From Mycolicibacterium iranicum (GTDB taxonomy: Bacteria > Actinomycetota > Actinomycetes > Mycobacteriales > Mycobacteriaceae), in NCBI RefSeq assembly GCF_002101705.1, contig NZ_LQPC01000029.1, positions 62,001-126,000 of the forward strand: DNA of 64,000 nt. The letters run 5' to 3'. Within the stretch, counting starts at the first letter, position 1, and the number at the start of each line of letters is the position of its first letter. Below the pieces are notes generated by a model, which was not told the DNA's origin, searched no databases, and saw nothing but the letters and a program-made list of their open reading frames with translations. Below are positions 1 through 9,320 of this stretch, one piece after another. The translations under genes and the position numbers were made by a program.

Positions 1-580
1 CGCTCTGGGCGATGTGGAATGCCTCGGCGATGACGCGCGCGATGTCGTCGCCGTCGCGGACCAGGAAGTTGTGCTTGGTCACCGGCATCGTGATTCCGGA
101 GATGTCGGCTTCCTGGAACGCGTCGGTGCCGATGAGGGACCGGCCGACCTGGCCGGTGATCGCCACCACCGGGATGGAGTCCATGTAGGCGTCGGCCAGG
201 GGTGTCACCAGGTTGGTCGCTCCGGGACCCGAGGTCGCCATGCAGACCCCGACCCGACCAGTCGCATGGGCGTAGCCGCTGGCCGCGTGGCCGCCGCCCT
301 GCTCGTGGCGCACCAGCACGTGGCGAAGCTTCTGCGAGTCGAACAGTGGGTCGTACACCGGCAGCACGGCGCCGCCGGGGATACCGAAGATGATGTCGAC
401 ACCGAGCTCCTCGAGCGAGCGGATGACCGCTTGCGCACCGGTGAGTTGATGCGGGGCAACAGTATTCGGTTGGCGATCGGCTTGCGCCTGGGCCGTCGCG
501 GAGTTGTGCTTCGCGGCGGTCGCTGTCCCGTTAGTCGGGGTCGCCGACTGCTCGGGCGGTCGCGTGGTGGGTGCGCTCAC
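1..580 (-). CDS. ilvB: Acetolactate synthase large subunit (5' part)
   Basis: Thiamine-diphosphate enzyme that makes acetolactate or acetohydroxybutyrate, the first common step of valine, leucine and isoleucine synthesis. Only the first 193 codons are present; the gene runs off the left edge. The visible part is a low-complexity N-terminal extension of about 45 residues followed by the ThDP PYR domain, with [13 protein letters not shown] and the motif [15 protein letters not shown]93 in that motif is the expected cofactor-activating glutamate. The GTG at 580 is chosen because the conserved domain needs only a short extension. Expression is probably controlled by the leader peptide and attenuator upstream (638-797). 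Confidence 0.95.
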   Translation of the reverse strand, partial: MSAPTTRPPEQSATPTNGTATAAKHNSATAQAQADRQPNTVAPHQLTGAQAVIRSLEELGVDIIFGIPGGAVLPVYDPLFDSQKLRHVLVRHEQGGGHAASGYAHATGRVGVCMATSGPGATNLVTPLADAYMDSIPVVAITGQVGRSLIGTDAFQEADISGITMPVTKHNFLVRDGDDIARVIAEAFHIAQS

Positions 581-637
581 GGTGTCCTCTGGTCCTTCTC
601 GGTTGGTGCGATCTTCTCAAATCGGTGCTGGGGCAAC

Positions 638-672
638 AAAAAACCCCCGTCAGCTCAGCGGCTGTACGAGGG
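638..672 (-). terminator. ilvB attenuator terminator hairpin
   Basis: Read on the minus strand, CCCTCGT-A-CAGC pairs with GCTG-ACGGGGG around a six-base loop, and the stem is followed directly by TTTTTT. It is an intrinsic terminator lying 58 nt before the ilvB start and just after the leader peptide, which is the position expected of an attenuator. Its 5' arm shares three bases with the alternative upstream hairpin at 670-735. Confidence 0.88.
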
Positions 673-735
673 TTGCGCGTCGATGCTGTTGTGCTATGCC
701 CGAACGAGGGCTAGCGCGGCATCAACGCGCAACCC
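670..735 (-). promoter_or_regulatory. ilvB leader alternative hairpin
   Basis: On the minus strand, GGGTTGCGCGTTGATGC (735-719) pairs with GCATCGACGCGCAACCC (686-670), 17 bp with one G-U. A smaller hairpin, GCTAGCCC/GGGCATAGC, nests inside it. The 5' arm lies in the second half of the leader-peptide coding sequence, so the position of the ribosome should decide whether this hairpin forms. I infer that it is the pause or anti-terminator partner of the terminator at 638-672. Confidence 0.7.
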
Positions 736-759
736 AATTACTACGAGCATGGTCTGCAT
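694..759 (-). CDS. ilvB leader peptide, 21 aa, rich in Leu/Val/Ile
   Basis: The small ORF reads MQTMLVVIGLRVDAALALVRA, with nine of 21 residues Leu, Val or Ile. It lies directly before the ilvB terminator, which is the hallmark of ribosome-mediated attenuation by branched-chain amino-acid supply. Leader attenuation of ilvB operons is known in Corynebacterium glutamicum and predicted in other actinobacteria. A -10 hexamer TACCGT lies 8 nt before the ATG and no Shine-Dalgarno is correctly spaced, so the leader peptide itself may be translated from a leaderless transcript. Confidence 0.85.
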   Translation of the reverse strand: MQTMLVVIGLRVDAALALVRA

Positions 760-767
760 AGCAGACG

Positions 768-797
768 ACGGTAGCCTCCGAACTGGGTGAAGGTCAA
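768..797 (-). promoter_or_regulatory. ilvB promoter
   Basis: On the minus strand, -35 TTGACC (797-792), an 18-nt spacer and -10 TACCGT (773-768) form a good primary-sigma promoter. The expected transcription start falls at or next to the leader-peptide ATG at 759. Confidence 0.7.
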
Positions 798-826
798 ATC
801 TCCGACCACGATGCCATGATGGCGAC

Positions 827-1225
827 ATGGGTAAACCCTCGGCACCGGAGTCGTCCCCCGTGGTCATCAGGATCTCGCCGATGGCGCATATTGCCGTCGG
901 ATTCCTCACGCTGGGGCTCTCGGCCCTCGTGTTCGCCAGGCCGCCCTGGTTTGTGGTGCTGCTGGTGATTCCGGTGATGCTCTCGATCGTGATCGCGCGC
1001 TACCGGACCCTCGCTGATCGGGAGGCCGTCACCGCGCGCACGTTGTTCGGTCGTCGGACGGTGCCGTGGGACGACATCGACGGACTTCGTTTCGGACGAA
1101 AGGCGTGGGCGGTGGCGCGGCGCCGTGACGGAAGCGAGTTCACGCTGCCCGCGGTGACGTTCTCGACGCTGCCGGTGTTGACCGAGGCCAGCGGCGGACG
1201 GGTGCCGAACCCGTATGAGCAGTAG
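827..1225 (+). CDS. cfp6: PH-domain membrane protein Cfp6
   Basis: A 132-residue protein with two closely spaced hydrophobic segments (about 19-37 and 41-58). A short C-terminal bacterial PH-like region follows (about 60-125), with the typical RTLFGRRTVPWDDI strand and turn. It matches low-molecular-weight antigen Cfp6 (Rv3004), which in M. tuberculosis also sits divergent from ilvB. The hydrophobic pair should anchor it in the membrane, with the PH-like region probably cytoplasmic. The molecular function is unknown. It converges with the DoxX gene, leaving only 3 bp between stops. Confidence 0.85.
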   Translation: MGKPSAPESSPVVIRISPMAHIAVGFLTLGLSALVFARPPWFVVLLVIPVMLSIVIARYRTLADREAVTARTLFGRRTVPWDDIDGLRFGRKAWAVARRRDGSEFTLPAVTFSTLPVLTEASGGRVPNPYEQ

Positions 1226-1228
1226 GAC

Positions 1229-2062
1229 CTAGCCGAGAGGGTTCGCGCCGTTGAGCAGGACCCAGATCGCCACGCCCGCACCGACACCGAGAATGAGTGC
1301 CGCGAACGAACCGACGAAAGGTCGCCGGGCCCATCCACGACCGGCGTCGAGGCCGTACTTGCCTGGCCCGACCAGGATGATCGCCGCCACCGCGAAGAGC
1401 AGGACGAGCTGGTATTCGTGGCCGTCGGTGAGAAATTCCGCAAGCCTGGCGTCGTTGTGCGCGATAGTGGCTTCCGCCAGCGTCGCGGTGACGAGGTAAC
1501 CCAGCGCGCCTGCTGCCGCGATCGGCGTGAAGAGGCCGATCACCAACAGCACACCCGCGGCGATCTGGCCGCCCGCGGCCACATAGGACAGGATGTCGGC
1601 GTTGCGGAAGCCGACATCGGCCAGCTGGTCGCGGAAGCCTCCGAGGCCGGGACCACCCCACCAACCGAACACCTTCTGCAGGCCATGTCCGATCAGCAGC
1701 GCTCCGACGGCGACGCGCAGCAGCAGCAGTCCGAGATCCTGGGTGCCCCTGCGGTCGTCACCGACGCGGTCCGGATCCACTCCGACCTCGGTGGGCGCGG
1801 CCGGCGTCGCCCCGTATGCACCCGCGGCCAGGCCCGTGGTGGGCTGCACGTACGGCAGTGGTTCCGGGTCGTTGAGCAGCGCGAAGGGCTGCGGCTCGGC
1901 AGGCTTGGCGGAGTCGTACCGGGGAATCGCGGTGGTCTCGAAGTCGCCGCCGTAGTTCGAGGAGGGGAGATCGTCCTCGGGGTCCACCAGGCTCGCCGAC
2001 GCGGGCCGGCCAGCCGAGTCGTCGGGCCGTTGCCAGGGGCGTGGGTCATGGGGACTGGTCAC
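1229..2062 (-). CDS. DoxX-family membrane protein (Rv3005c-like)
   Basis: 277 residues from the GTG at 2062. The first ~105 residues are hydrophilic, rich in Pro, Asp and Ala, and probably cytosolic. The rest is a four-helix DoxX domain containing the family-typical GHGLQKVFGWWGG, followed by helices around 150-275. In M. tuberculosis, Rv3005c (about 279 aa) is described as part of a membrane oxidoreductase complex with SodA and SseA that links detoxification to thiol homeostasis. That role is inferred here from homology and location. The reading frame stays open upstream to 2605, but that part overlaps lppZ on the other strand and is not conserved-looking. Confidence 0.85.
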   Translation of the reverse strand: MTSPHDPRPWQRPDDSAGRPASASLVDPEDDLPSSNYGGDFETTAIPRYDSAKPAEPQPFALLNDPEPLPYVQPTTGLAAGAYGATPAAPTEVGVDPDRVGDDRRGTQDLGLLLLRVAVGALLIGHGLQKVFGWWGGPGLGGFRDQLADVGFRNADILSYVAAGGQIAAGVLLVIGLFTPIAAAGALGYLVTATLAEATIAHNDARLAEFLTDGHEYQLVLLFAVAAIILVGPGKYGLDAGRGWARRPFVGSFAALILGVGAGVAIWVLLNGANPLG

Positions 2063-2197
2063 GACAGCCAGGGTAAGTGCAACTGCAGCCCTCGCCGGGA
2101 ATTGGCGCGGCGCGTTGAGCACGTGTTTTTCCGTAGGACCGCAGGTCCGGGCGGGTGGCCGCGACCGACCACGTGGCGAGCAGTTCCCAACGATCCG

Positions 2198-2203
2198 TAA
2201 CCT
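2198..2203 (+). promoter_or_regulatory. -10 element of lppZ (leaderless start)
   Basis: TAACCT lies 7 nt before the lppZ ATG and no Shine-Dalgarno lies between. This spacing fits a transcript starting at the A of the start codon, a common arrangement in mycobacteria. Confidence 0.55.
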
Positions 2204-2210
2204 GGCGTGC

Positions 2211-3332
2211 ATGAACGTAAGTCGGTCGTCGGGGGCTCTTGTCGCGCTGCTGTGCGCGTCACTGCTGGCCGGTGCCGGCTGCGCGCGGTTCGACTCGGCG
2301 CAGTCGCAGCCTTTCACCACCGAACCCGAACTGGCTCCCGGGCCGACGTCGACACCGCCGCCACCTCCCCCGCTGCCTGCCAAGCCGTTCCCGAAGGAAT
2401 GCCCGGCACCGGGCGTCATGCAGGGCTGCCTGGGCAGCACCAGCGGTTTGATCATGTTGCCCGACAGCCAGTCGGCCCTGGTCGCCGAACGTCTCACCGG
2501 CAACGTCAAGCAGGTGTCGGTGAAAGCCGAGCCGATCCAGAAGATGCAGATTCCCGTCGACGCGAGCGGCGACGGTGGGCTGATGGACATAGTGCTGTCC
2601 CCCACCTATGCGCAGGACCGACTGATGTACGCCTACATCAGCACTCCGTCGGACAATCGGGTGGTGCGCATCGCCGAGGGTGATCCGCCCAAGCCGATCC
2701 TGACCGGCATCCCCAGGGGCGCCACCGGGAACACCGGCTCGCTGATCTTCACGAGTCCGACCACGCTGGTGGTGCAGACCGGCGACGCCGGGAATCCCGC
2801 CCAGGCCGCCGATCCGGGTTCGTTGGCGGGCAAGTTGTTGCGCATCGAGCAGCCGACGACGGTCAACCAGGCACCGACCACGACCGCGCTGTCGGGCTTG
2901 GGCCCGGGTGGGGGCATGTGCATCGATCCGGCTGACCAGTCGCTCTACGTCACCGACCGCACACCGACCGCCGACCGGCTGCAGCGGATCACCAAAGACT
3001 CGCAGGTGTCGACCGTGTGGACGTGGCCGGACCGCCCAGGGGTGGCGGGGTGCGCCGCGCTGGACGGCACGGTGCTGGTCAATCTCGTCAACACCAAGCA
3101 GACGGTGGCGGTGCGCATGGCACCCGAAACCGGGGCGGTGACCGGGGACCCGGAGGTGGTCCGTCAGGATCAGCACGGTCACGCGTGGGCGCTTCAGGTT
3201 TCGCCGGACGGCAACGTGTGGGGCGCCACCGTCAACAAGACCACCGGGGATGCGATGAATCTCGACGACGTCGTATTCCCGCTCTTCCCGCAGGGTGGCG
3301 GGTTCCCGCGCACCAACGCCGACAACACCTGA
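2211..3332 (+). CDS. lppZ: Lipoprotein LppZ, beta-propeller
   Basis: 373 residues, the same length as I recall for M. tuberculosis LppZ. A short basic N-terminus and a hydrophobic stretch end in the lipobox-like LLAGAGC (Cys24), so the mature protein should be lipid-anchored outside the membrane. A Pro-rich linker (about 40-60) leads into a six-bladed propeller of the glucose/sorbosone dehydrogenase type, with repeated VSPDG/VLSP strands and SLAGKLLRI. Whether it binds PQQ or has enzymatic activity is unknown. The ATG at 2211 was chosen because it gives the signal peptide and has a -10 hexamer directly upstream. Confidence 0.88.
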   Translation: MNVSRSSGALVALLCASLLAGAGCARFDSAQSQPFTTEPELAPGPTSTPPPPPPLPAKPFPKECPAPGVMQGCLGSTSGLIMLPDSQSALVAERLTGNVKQVSVKAEPIQKMQIPVDASGDGGLMDIVLSPTYAQDRLMYAYISTPSDNRVVRIAEGDPPKPILTGIPRGATGNTGSLIFTSPTTLVVQTGDAGNPAQAADPGSLAGKLLRIEQPTTVNQAPTTTALSGLGPGGGMCIDPADQSLYVTDRTPTADRLQRITKDSQVSTVWTWPDRPGVAGCAALDGTVLVNLVNTKQTVAVRMAPETGAVTGDPEVVRQDQHGHAWALQVSPDGNVWGATVNKTTGDAMNLDDVVFPLFPQGGGFPRTNADNT

Positions 3333-3362
3333 TCGGCGCCAAGTCCGCACCTGCAGTAACCG

Positions 3363-3420
3363 CCGAGCGTGCGCCGGTGGTGGCACCTGACCGAAATTCT
3401 CGCCCTGGATGCACGCTCGG
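3363..3420. terminator. Long-loop inverted repeat between convergent lppZ and histidine kinase
   Basis: CCGAGCGTGC (3363-3372) and GCACGCTCGG (3411-3420) form a perfect 10-bp stem with a 38-nt loop. It lies between two convergent genes, so bidirectional termination is plausible, but the loop is unusually long and no T-tract follows. Confidence 0.4.
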
Positions 3421-3442
3421 GAGGGTCAGCGCGTCGGCGCGG

Positions 3443-4807
3443 TTAGCTCGGCCCGGATCCGGGTAGCCGCAGCATCAACCGTGTTCCGCCTTGCGGGCTG
3501 TCCTCCAATGACGCTGTGCCGCCGTGTATTTCGGCTTGCTGCGCGACCAACGCCAAGCCGAGCCCCGAGCCTGAACGCGACGCCGTGGTGCCGCGGTGGA
3601 ATCGCGCGAACACCTCGGAGCGCTCCTCTTCCGGCACTCCCGAACCGTTGTCGTCGACGGCGATCTCCACGCCCTCGTGCGAGGAGACCACGCTTAAGCG
3701 GATCTGGGTCGCCCCGCCGTGTTTGACCGCATTGGCGATGGCATTGTCGATAACGAGCCGCAGGCCGGCCGGCATCCCCAACATCAGCACGGTCGTCGAG
3801 GACGCGAGCGACACGTCCAGACCCGGATAGTGGTGCATCGCGTCGTGGGCGGCACGATCGAGCAGCTCGGCGACGTCCACCGGCACGAAGTCGTCCACGG
3901 TCGTGAGCTCGCCCTGCGCGAGACGCTCCAGTGCGGTCAGCGTCGCCTCGATGCGGGACTGGGTACGGATGACGTCGCCGATGACCTCCTCGCGCTGTTC
4001 GGCCCCCAGATCGAGGGTGGCGAGCACCTCGAGGTTGGTCCGCATCGCGGTGAGCGGGGTGCGTAGCTCATGGGAGGCGACGGCGGCGAAGTCGCGCGCG
4101 GATTCCAGTGCCGCCCTGGTGCGCTGCTGCTCGTCGCCGATCCTGGCGAGCATGCCCTCGACGGCCTCGGAGATCTCGACGGCCTCCCACACCCCGCGCA
4201 CCTGCACTTCGTCCGGATTGGACTGCGCGTTGATGGCCCGAGCCTGCTGCGCGAGCAGGCGGAACGGGTTGACCATGATCAGGGAGATCAACCAGCCCAC
4301 GAGCATGGTGATCAGGATGACCCCGGAACAGATCCAGAAGACGCGCCAGTGCAGGGAATCGATGCGGGCCTGGGTTTCGGCCAGCGGTGCGCCCAGCGCG
4401 ATCGACGCGTTACCGGTCTTGATGGTGCGGACCCGATACTCCACGCCCCCGATCGTGGCGTCGGCGTAACCGCTGTCCAGCTCGGGCAACACGATGTCGG
4501 CGGGAATCGAGACCGTCGTGCCGCCGAAGCGGGCCGTACGGACCAGGCCGCCCTCGGTGGGCTCTGGCCCGACGCCTTCCTGCGCGCTGCGCAGCAGGGT
4601 GTTCACATCGCCGAGGCTCGACAGCGAATCCAGCCGACGGTCGAGCTGGTCGTACTGGTCGTTGGTGACGCCCACCCACACCCAGACACCCAGGGTCAGC
4701 ACCAGGATCGTCACGCCCAACTGGGACAGGATGACGATCGAGCGCAGCGACAGCCACCGCAGTGGGTGTGCAAGGACGCGGAAGACCAGGTCCTGAATGC
4801 GGGTCAT
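3443..4807 (-). CDS. PrrB-like sensor histidine kinase (orphan)
   Basis: 454 residues. The order is: cytoplasmic N-terminus, TM1 (about 23-46), an extracytoplasmic sensor of about 105 residues, TM2 (about 154-178), HAMP, dimerisation/phospho-acceptor helix with ASHELRTPLTAM (His246), then an ATPase domain with N-box DNAIANAVKHGG, DDNGSGVP and GSGLGLAL. The kinase core closely resembles PrrB of the mycobacterial PrrAB two-component system. No response regulator lies beside it, so it is either an orphan paralogue or works with a regulator elsewhere. A TAAAGT hexamer 8 nt before the ATG (4821-4816) suggests leaderless transcription. In M. tuberculosis this lppZ-gatB interval holds different genes. 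Confidence 0.9.
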   Translation of the reverse strand: MTRIQDLVFRVLAHPLRWLSLRSIVILSQLGVTILVLTLGVWVWVGVTNDQYDQLDRRLDSLSSLGDVNTLLRSAQEGVGPEPTEGGLVRTARFGGTTVSIPADIVLPELDSGYADATIGGVEYRVRTIKTGNASIALGAPLAETQARIDSLHWRVFWICSGVILITMLVGWLISLIMVNPFRLLAQQARAINAQSNPDEVQVRGVWEAVEISEAVEGMLARIGDEQQRTRAALESARDFAAVASHELRTPLTAMRTNLEVLATLDLGAEQREEVIGDVIRTQSRIEATLTALERLAQGELTTVDDFVPVDVAELLDRAAHDAMHHYPGLDVSLASSTTVLMLGMPAGLRLVIDNAIANAVKHGGATQIRLSVVSSHEGVEIAVDDNGSGVPEEERSEVFARFHRGTTASRSGSGLGLALVAQQAEIHGGTASLEDSPQGGTRLMLRLPGSGPS

Positions 4808-4825
4808 CGCGTTCGACTTTAAGGG

Positions 4826-6337
4826 CTAACTGCAGGCGGCCATGACAAGTTCGCGCACCCGCGCGGCGTCGGCCTGTCCTTTCGTCGCCTTCATCACCGC
4901 GCCGACGATCGCTCCTGCGGCCTGTACCTTGCCGCCGCGGATCTTCTCGGCGACATCGGGATTGGCGGCCAACGCCTCATCGACGGCAGCCTGGATGAGC
5001 GAATCGTCGCGGACCACGACCAGCCCGCGGTCGTTCATCACCTGCTCCGGCTCTCCTTCGCCGGCCAGCACGCCTTCTACGACCTGGCGTGCCAGCTTGT
5101 TGGACAGCTTCCCGTCGTCGACGAGCTTGACGACGGCAGCGACCTGCGCGGGCGTGATAGGCAGCGCCTCCAGGTCGACCCCGGATTCGTTGGCCTTCTG
5201 CACCAGGAAGTTCCCCCACCAGGCCCGTGCCGCGTCGCTGGACGCGCCGTGCTCGACGGTGGCGGCGATCAGGTCGAGCGCGCCGATGTTGACGAGGTCA
5301 CGCATCACCTCGTCAGCGATCCCCCATTCCTGTTGAATTCGCTTACGCGACAACCAAGGAAGCTCAGGGATGGTGGTTCGCAAACGTTCGACCAGCTCGG
5401 CACTCGGCGCCACCGGCTCGAGGTCGGGCTCGGGAAAGTACCGGTAGTCCTGTGCGGTTTCCTTGCTGCGGCCCGGTGAGGTGTGTCCGTCCTCGTGGAA
5501 GTGCCGCGTCTCCTGCACGATGGAGCCACCAGCTTCCAGAACCGCTGCCTGCCTTCGCATCTCGTACCGAACAGCGACCTCCACGCTTTTGAGCGAGTTG
5601 ACGTTCTTGGTCTCGGTGCGGGTGCCGAACTCGGCCTGGCCGATCGGCTTGATGGATACGTTCGAATCGCAGCGCATGGAGCCCTGGTCCATCCGGACAT
5701 CACTGACGCCCAAGGCGCGCAACAGATCCCGCAGCGCGGTCACGTAGGCGCGGGCGATCTCCGGCGCACGTGCGCCCGTACCCTCGATCGGCTTGGTGAC
5801 GATCTCGATCAGCGGCACGCCGGAACGGTTGTAGTCGGCGAGCGACGTCGTCGCCCCCGCGATGCGTCCGGTATCGCTGCCGAGGTGGGTCAGCTTCCCG
5901 GTGTCCTCCTCCATGTGGGCACGCTCGATCTCGATGCGCCATGTGGTGCCGTCATCGAGAGGCACCTCAAGGTGACCGTTGATCGCGATCGGCTCGTCGT
6001 ACTGGGAGATCTGATAATTCTTCGGCTGATCGGGATAGAAGTAGTTCTTTCGGGCGAACCGGCCCCACGGGGCGATGTCGCAGTTCAGCGCCAACCCGAT
6101 GCGGATCGCGGACTCGACCGCGGTCTCGTTGAGGACGGGCAGCGAGCCCGGCAGACCGAGGCAGACCGGGCAGACCTGCGTGTTGGGCTCGGCACCGAAC
6201 CTGTTGGCACAACCGCAGAACATCTTGGTGGCCGTCGACAGCTCGACGTGAACTTCAAGGCCCAGCACCGGCTCGTACTTGGCGATGACTTCGTCGTAAT
6301 CGAGCAGTGGTACGGCAGCCGAGGTCACTGAAGTCAT
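4826..6337 (-). CDS. gatB: Aspartyl/glutamyl-tRNA(Asn/Gln) amidotransferase subunit B
   Basis: 503 residues, full length. GatB binds the mischarged tRNA and carries the kinase-like site that activates the acyl group, while GatA supplies ammonia. Visible hallmarks are [15 protein letters not shown] at the N-terminus, the Cys pairs CGC and CPVC of the zinc site, and [17 protein letters not shown]-terminal YqeY-like tail domain ends in [20 protein letters not shown]. The ATG at 6337 has TAGGAT 7 nt upstream (6350-6345), fitting a leaderless start. It is separated from gatCA by pfkA, as in M. tuberculosis. Confidence 0.96.
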   Translation of the reverse strand: MTSVTSAAVPLLDYDEVIAKYEPVLGLEVHVELSTATKMFCGCANRFGAEPNTQVCPVCLGLPGSLPVLNETAVESAIRIGLALNCDIAPWGRFARKNYFYPDQPKNYQISQYDEPIAINGHLEVPLDDGTTWRIEIERAHMEEDTGKLTHLGSDTGRIAGATTSLADYNRSGVPLIEIVTKPIEGTGARAPEIARAYVTALRDLLRALGVSDVRMDQGSMRCDSNVSIKPIGQAEFGTRTETKNVNSLKSVEVAVRYEMRRQAAVLEAGGSIVQETRHFHEDGHTSPGRSKETAQDYRYFPEPDLEPVAPSAELVERLRTTIPELPWLSRKRIQQEWGIADEVMRDLVNIGALDLIAATVEHGASSDAARAWWGNFLVQKANESGVDLEALPITPAQVAAVVKLVDDGKLSNKLARQVVEGVLAGEGEPEQVMNDRGLVVVRDDSLIQAAVDEALAANPDVAEKIRGGKVQAAGAIVGAVMKATKGQADAARVRELVMAACS

Positions 6338-6378
6338 GTTCTCGATCCTAATGGGTCGCCCTCGGCCGCCGAGCAGAC

Positions 6379-6417
6379 GCAAACTCGCACGTTCGGCGGC
6401 GATTCGAGCGAGTTTGC
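6379..6417. repeat. Inverted repeat between pfkA and gatB
   Basis: GCAAACTCGC (6379-6388) and GCGAGTTTGC (6408-6417) form a perfect 10-bp stem with a 19-nt loop in the 123-bp pfkA-gatB gap. It could end pfkA transcription. The sequence resembles intergenic repeats I associate with mycobacterial genomes, but I cannot verify its copy number here. Confidence 0.45.
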
Positions 6418-6460
6418 ATCCCCCGCAAGCCGGAGGTGCCCCCAGCTCGCGGGAGGAACC

Positions 6461-7492
6461 TCAGCCGAAGAACTCGGCGGCGTCGTCGTAGCGGCTCTGC
6501 GGGACGAGCTTGAGCTGTTTGACGGCATCGGCGAGCGGAACCCGCCCGATCTCCGTGCCGCGGGCGGACACCATCATCCCGTACTCACCAGCGTGCGCGG
6601 CGTCGGCGGCGTTGACCCCGAAGCGGGTCGCCAGGACGCGGTCGTAGGCGGTGGGGGTGCCGCCGCGCTGCACATGTCCGAGAACCGTGACGCGCACCTC
6701 CTTCTTGATGCGCTTTTCCACCTCGATCGCAAGCTGCTGGGCGACACCGGTGAACTTCTCGTGCCCGAATTCGTCCATGCCGCCTTGGCGCAGCTGCATC
6801 GACCCCTCGGCGGGCTTGGCTCCCTCGGCGACCACGCAGATGAAGTGCGCGTCGCCGCGCTGGAACCGTCGCTTGACCAGCCGGCACACCTCCTCTACGT
6901 CGAAGGGCTGCTCCGGGATCAGCGTCATGTGCGCACCGGACGCCATTCCGGCGTTCAGCGCGATCCAGCCGGCGTGGCGGCCCATCACCTCGACGAGCAT
7001 CACCCGCTGGTGGGATTCCGCGGTGCTGTGCAGCCTGTCGATGGCCTCGGTCGCGATCGTCAGCGCCGTGTCATGGCCGAAAGTCACGTCCGTGCAGTCG
7101 ATGTCGTTGTCGATCGTCTTCGGCACACCGACAACGGGCACCCCCTCTTCGGAGAGCCAGTGCGCCGCGGTGAGGGTGCCCTCTCCCCCGATCGGGATCA
7201 GCACGTCGATGCCGTTGTCTTCGAGCGTCTGCTTGATCTGGTCCAGTCCGGCACGCAGTTTGTCGGGATTGGTGCGGGCGGTGCCCAGCATCGTGCCGCC
7301 CTTGGCCAGCAGGCGATCGTTGCGATCGTCATTGGCCAGCTGAATGCGGCGATCCTCCAGCAGGCCGCGCCAGCCGTCGAGGAAGCCGACCACCGACGAT
7401 CCGTACCGGGCGTCGCAGGTGCGCACGACCGCCCTGATCACCGCGTTAAGGCCAGGACAGTCGCCGCCGCCGGTCAGTACTCCGATGCGCAT
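6461..7492 (-). CDS. pfkA: ATP-dependent 6-phosphofructokinase
   Basis: 343 residues, full length for mycobacterial PfkA. It phosphorylates fructose 6-phosphate in glycolysis. Motifs seen are [20 protein letters not shown] (nucleotide site), [23 protein letters not shown] with the catalytic Asp, [16 protein letters not shown], and the substrate-binding [13 protein letters not shown]. The ATG at 7492 is preferred over the one three codons upstream because GGGGAGG lies 9 nt before it and would be too close to the upstream ATG. It sits 18 bp after gatA and may be co-transcribed with gatCA. Confidence 0.95.
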   Translation of the reverse strand: MRIGVLTGGGDCPGLNAVIRAVVRTCDARYGSSVVGFLDGWRGLLEDRRIQLANDDRNDRLLAKGGTMLGTARTNPDKLRAGLDQIKQTLEDNGIDVLIPIGGEGTLTAAHWLSEEGVPVVGVPKTIDNDIDCTDVTFGHDTALTIATEAIDRLHSTAESHQRVMLVEVMGRHAGWIALNAGMASGAHMTLIPEQPFDVEEVCRLVKRRFQRGDAHFICVVAEGAKPAEGSMQLRQGGMDEFGHEKFTGVAQQLAIEVEKRIKKEVRVTVLGHVQRGGTPTAYDRVLATRFGVNAADAAHAGEYGMMVSARGTEIGRVPLADAVKQLKLVPQSRYDDAAEFFG

Positions 7493-7510
7493 GCTCTGCA
7501 TCCTCCCCTG

Positions 7511-8995
7511 TTACAGCGCAGTTGGCAGTGGACCGCGCGCCCTTTCGTAGGCCGCCCCCACCCGGTAGAGCCGATCGTCGGCGAGGGCAGGCGCCATAAT
7601 CTGCAGGCCGACCGGCAGATTGTCGTCGGCCGAGAGACCCGACGGCACCGACATGCCGCAGTGCCCGGCCAGGTTCAGCGGCAGCGTGCACAGGTCGAAC
7701 AGGTACATCGCCAGCGGATCGTCGACCTTCTCGCCGAGCGGGAACGCGGTGCTCGGAGTTGCGGGCGACACCAGTACGTCGACACTCTTGTAAGCCTCGT
7801 CGAGATCTCGCGCGATCAGTGTGCGAACCTTCTGCGCCTGGTTGTAGTAGGCGTCGTAATAGCCGGCCGACAGCGCGTACGCGCCGATCATGATGCGGCG
7901 CTTGACTTCCGGGCCGAAGCCCGCGGCACGCGTCAGCGCCATGACCTCCTCGGCACTGTGGGTGCCATCGTCGCCGACGCGCAGGCCGTAGCGCATGCCG
8001 TCGAATTTCGCGAGGTTCGACGACACCTCTGACGGCAGGATCAGGTAGTAGGCAGGCAGCGAGTAGTCGAAGTGCGGACAGTCGACTTCGGTCACTTCGG
8101 CACCGAGCGCGGTGAGCTGGTCGACGGCCGCGGTGAACGAGGTCAGCACACCCGGCTGATAGCCCTCACCGCTGCGCAGCTGCTTGACCACGCCGACTCG
8201 AACGCCCCTGAGGTCGCCCTCGGCGCCCGCCCTGGCCGCGGCGACGACGTCGGGCACCGGCGCATCCACCGACGTCGAATCCCGCGGGTCGTGACCGGCG
8301 ATGATCGCGTGCAGCAGCGCGGTGTCGAGCACAGTCCGCGCACACGGCCCGCCCTGGTCCAGCGACGACGCGCAGGCGATAAGCCCGTAGCGCGACACCG
8401 TGCCGTAGGTGGGCTTGACGCCGACGGTCGCGGTCAGCGCCGCGGGCTGGCGGATCGAGCCGCCGGTATCGGAACCGATGGCCAGCGGGGCCTGCAGCGC
8501 AGCGAGCGCTGCGGCGCTACCGCCGCCGGACCCGCCGGGCACCCGATCGACGTTCCACGGGTTGCGCGTCGGACCGTAGGCCGAGTTCTCGGTCGAGCTG
8601 CCCATCGCGAACTCGTCCATGTTGGTCTTGCCCAGGATCGGGATGCCTGCGGCGCGCAGCCGCGCGGTGACCGTCGCGTCGTACGGCGACATCCAGCCCT
8701 CGAGGATCTTCGAGCCGCAGGTCGTTGGCATGTCCGTCGTCGTGAAGACGTCTTTGAGCGCCAACGGGACGCCTGCCAGCGCAGAGGCAGGATCCTCGCC
8801 TGCCGCGACGGCGCTGTCCACCGCGGCAGCGGCCTCCAGCGCCCTGTCCGCGGCGACGTGCAGGAACGCGTTGTATCTGCTGTCCGTCGCGGCGATCTGG
8901 TCGAGGTGCGCCTGCGTCGCCTCGGTCGAGGACACCTCTTTGGCGGCGATCTTGGCGGCCAAGGTGGCGGCGTCCAGCGTGATCAGCTCGCTCAT
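7511..8995 (-). CDS. gatA: Aspartyl/glutamyl-tRNA(Asn/Gln) amidotransferase subunit A
   Basis: 494 residues, amidase-signature family. It hydrolyses glutamine and passes ammonia to GatB. The catalytic triad is visible: Lys81 ([10 protein letters not shown]), the cis-Ser in [13 protein letters not shown] (Ser156) and the nucleophile Ser180 in [12 protein letters not shown]. The start overlaps the gatC stop by four bases (ATGA), so the two subunits should be made by coupled translation. It is intact with no unusual features. Confidence 0.96.
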   Translation of the reverse strand: MSELITLDAATLAAKIAAKEVSSTEATQAHLDQIAATDSRYNAFLHVAADRALEAAAAVDSAVAAGEDPASALAGVPLALKDVFTTTDMPTTCGSKILEGWMSPYDATVTARLRAAGIPILGKTNMDEFAMGSSTENSAYGPTRNPWNVDRVPGGSGGGSAAALAALQAPLAIGSDTGGSIRQPAALTATVGVKPTYGTVSRYGLIACASSLDQGGPCARTVLDTALLHAIIAGHDPRDSTSVDAPVPDVVAAARAGAEGDLRGVRVGVVKQLRSGEGYQPGVLTSFTAAVDQLTALGAEVTEVDCPHFDYSLPAYYLILPSEVSSNLAKFDGMRYGLRVGDDGTHSAEEVMALTRAAGFGPEVKRRIMIGAYALSAGYYDAYYNQAQKVRTLIARDLDEAYKSVDVLVSPATPSTAFPLGEKVDDPLAMYLFDLCTLPLNLAGHCGMSVPSGLSADDNLPVGLQIMAPALADDRLYRVGAAYERARGPLPTAL

Positions 8996-9291
8996 TCAGC
9001 CTCTCCCAGAATCCGCGGCACAGCGAAGCGACCCTCGGCGGCATCCGGGGCCCCCGACAACGCCTGCTCCTGGGTGAGGCACGGCTGCGGTGCGTCCGGA
9101 CGGAAAACGTTGACATCCTTCAGGGGGTTGCCGGTGGCCTCGACGCCGGTGACGTCGACCGCCTGGATCTGGCTGACGTGGCCGAGAATGGCGTCCAGTT
9201 GCCCGGCGAAGCCGTCCAGCTCACTGTCGGTCAGGGCGAGTCGCGCGAGGCGCGCGAGGTGCGCAACCTCGTCTCGGGAGATCTGTGACAC
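8992..9291 (-). CDS. gatC: Aspartyl/glutamyl-tRNA(Asn/Gln) amidotransferase subunit C
   Basis: 99 residues from the GTG at 9291. GatC is the small clamp that holds GatA and GatB together. It begins [19 protein letters not shown], typical of the family, and the tail contains [16 protein letters not shown]. The frame is open further upstream through a 25-bp tandem repeat (9321-9420), but those residues are not family sequence. A TAGGCT hexamer lies 8 nt before the GTG (9305-9300), so transcription could begin at or near the start codon. Confidence 0.93.
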   Translation of the reverse strand: MSQISRDEVAHLARLARLALTDSELDGFAGQLDAILGHVSQIQAVDVTGVEATGNPLKDVNVFRPDAPQPCLTQEQALSGAPDAAEGRFAVPRILGEAE

Positions 9292-9320
9292 GACCACGAA
9301 GCCTAGTCGAGGCTTTTCGG

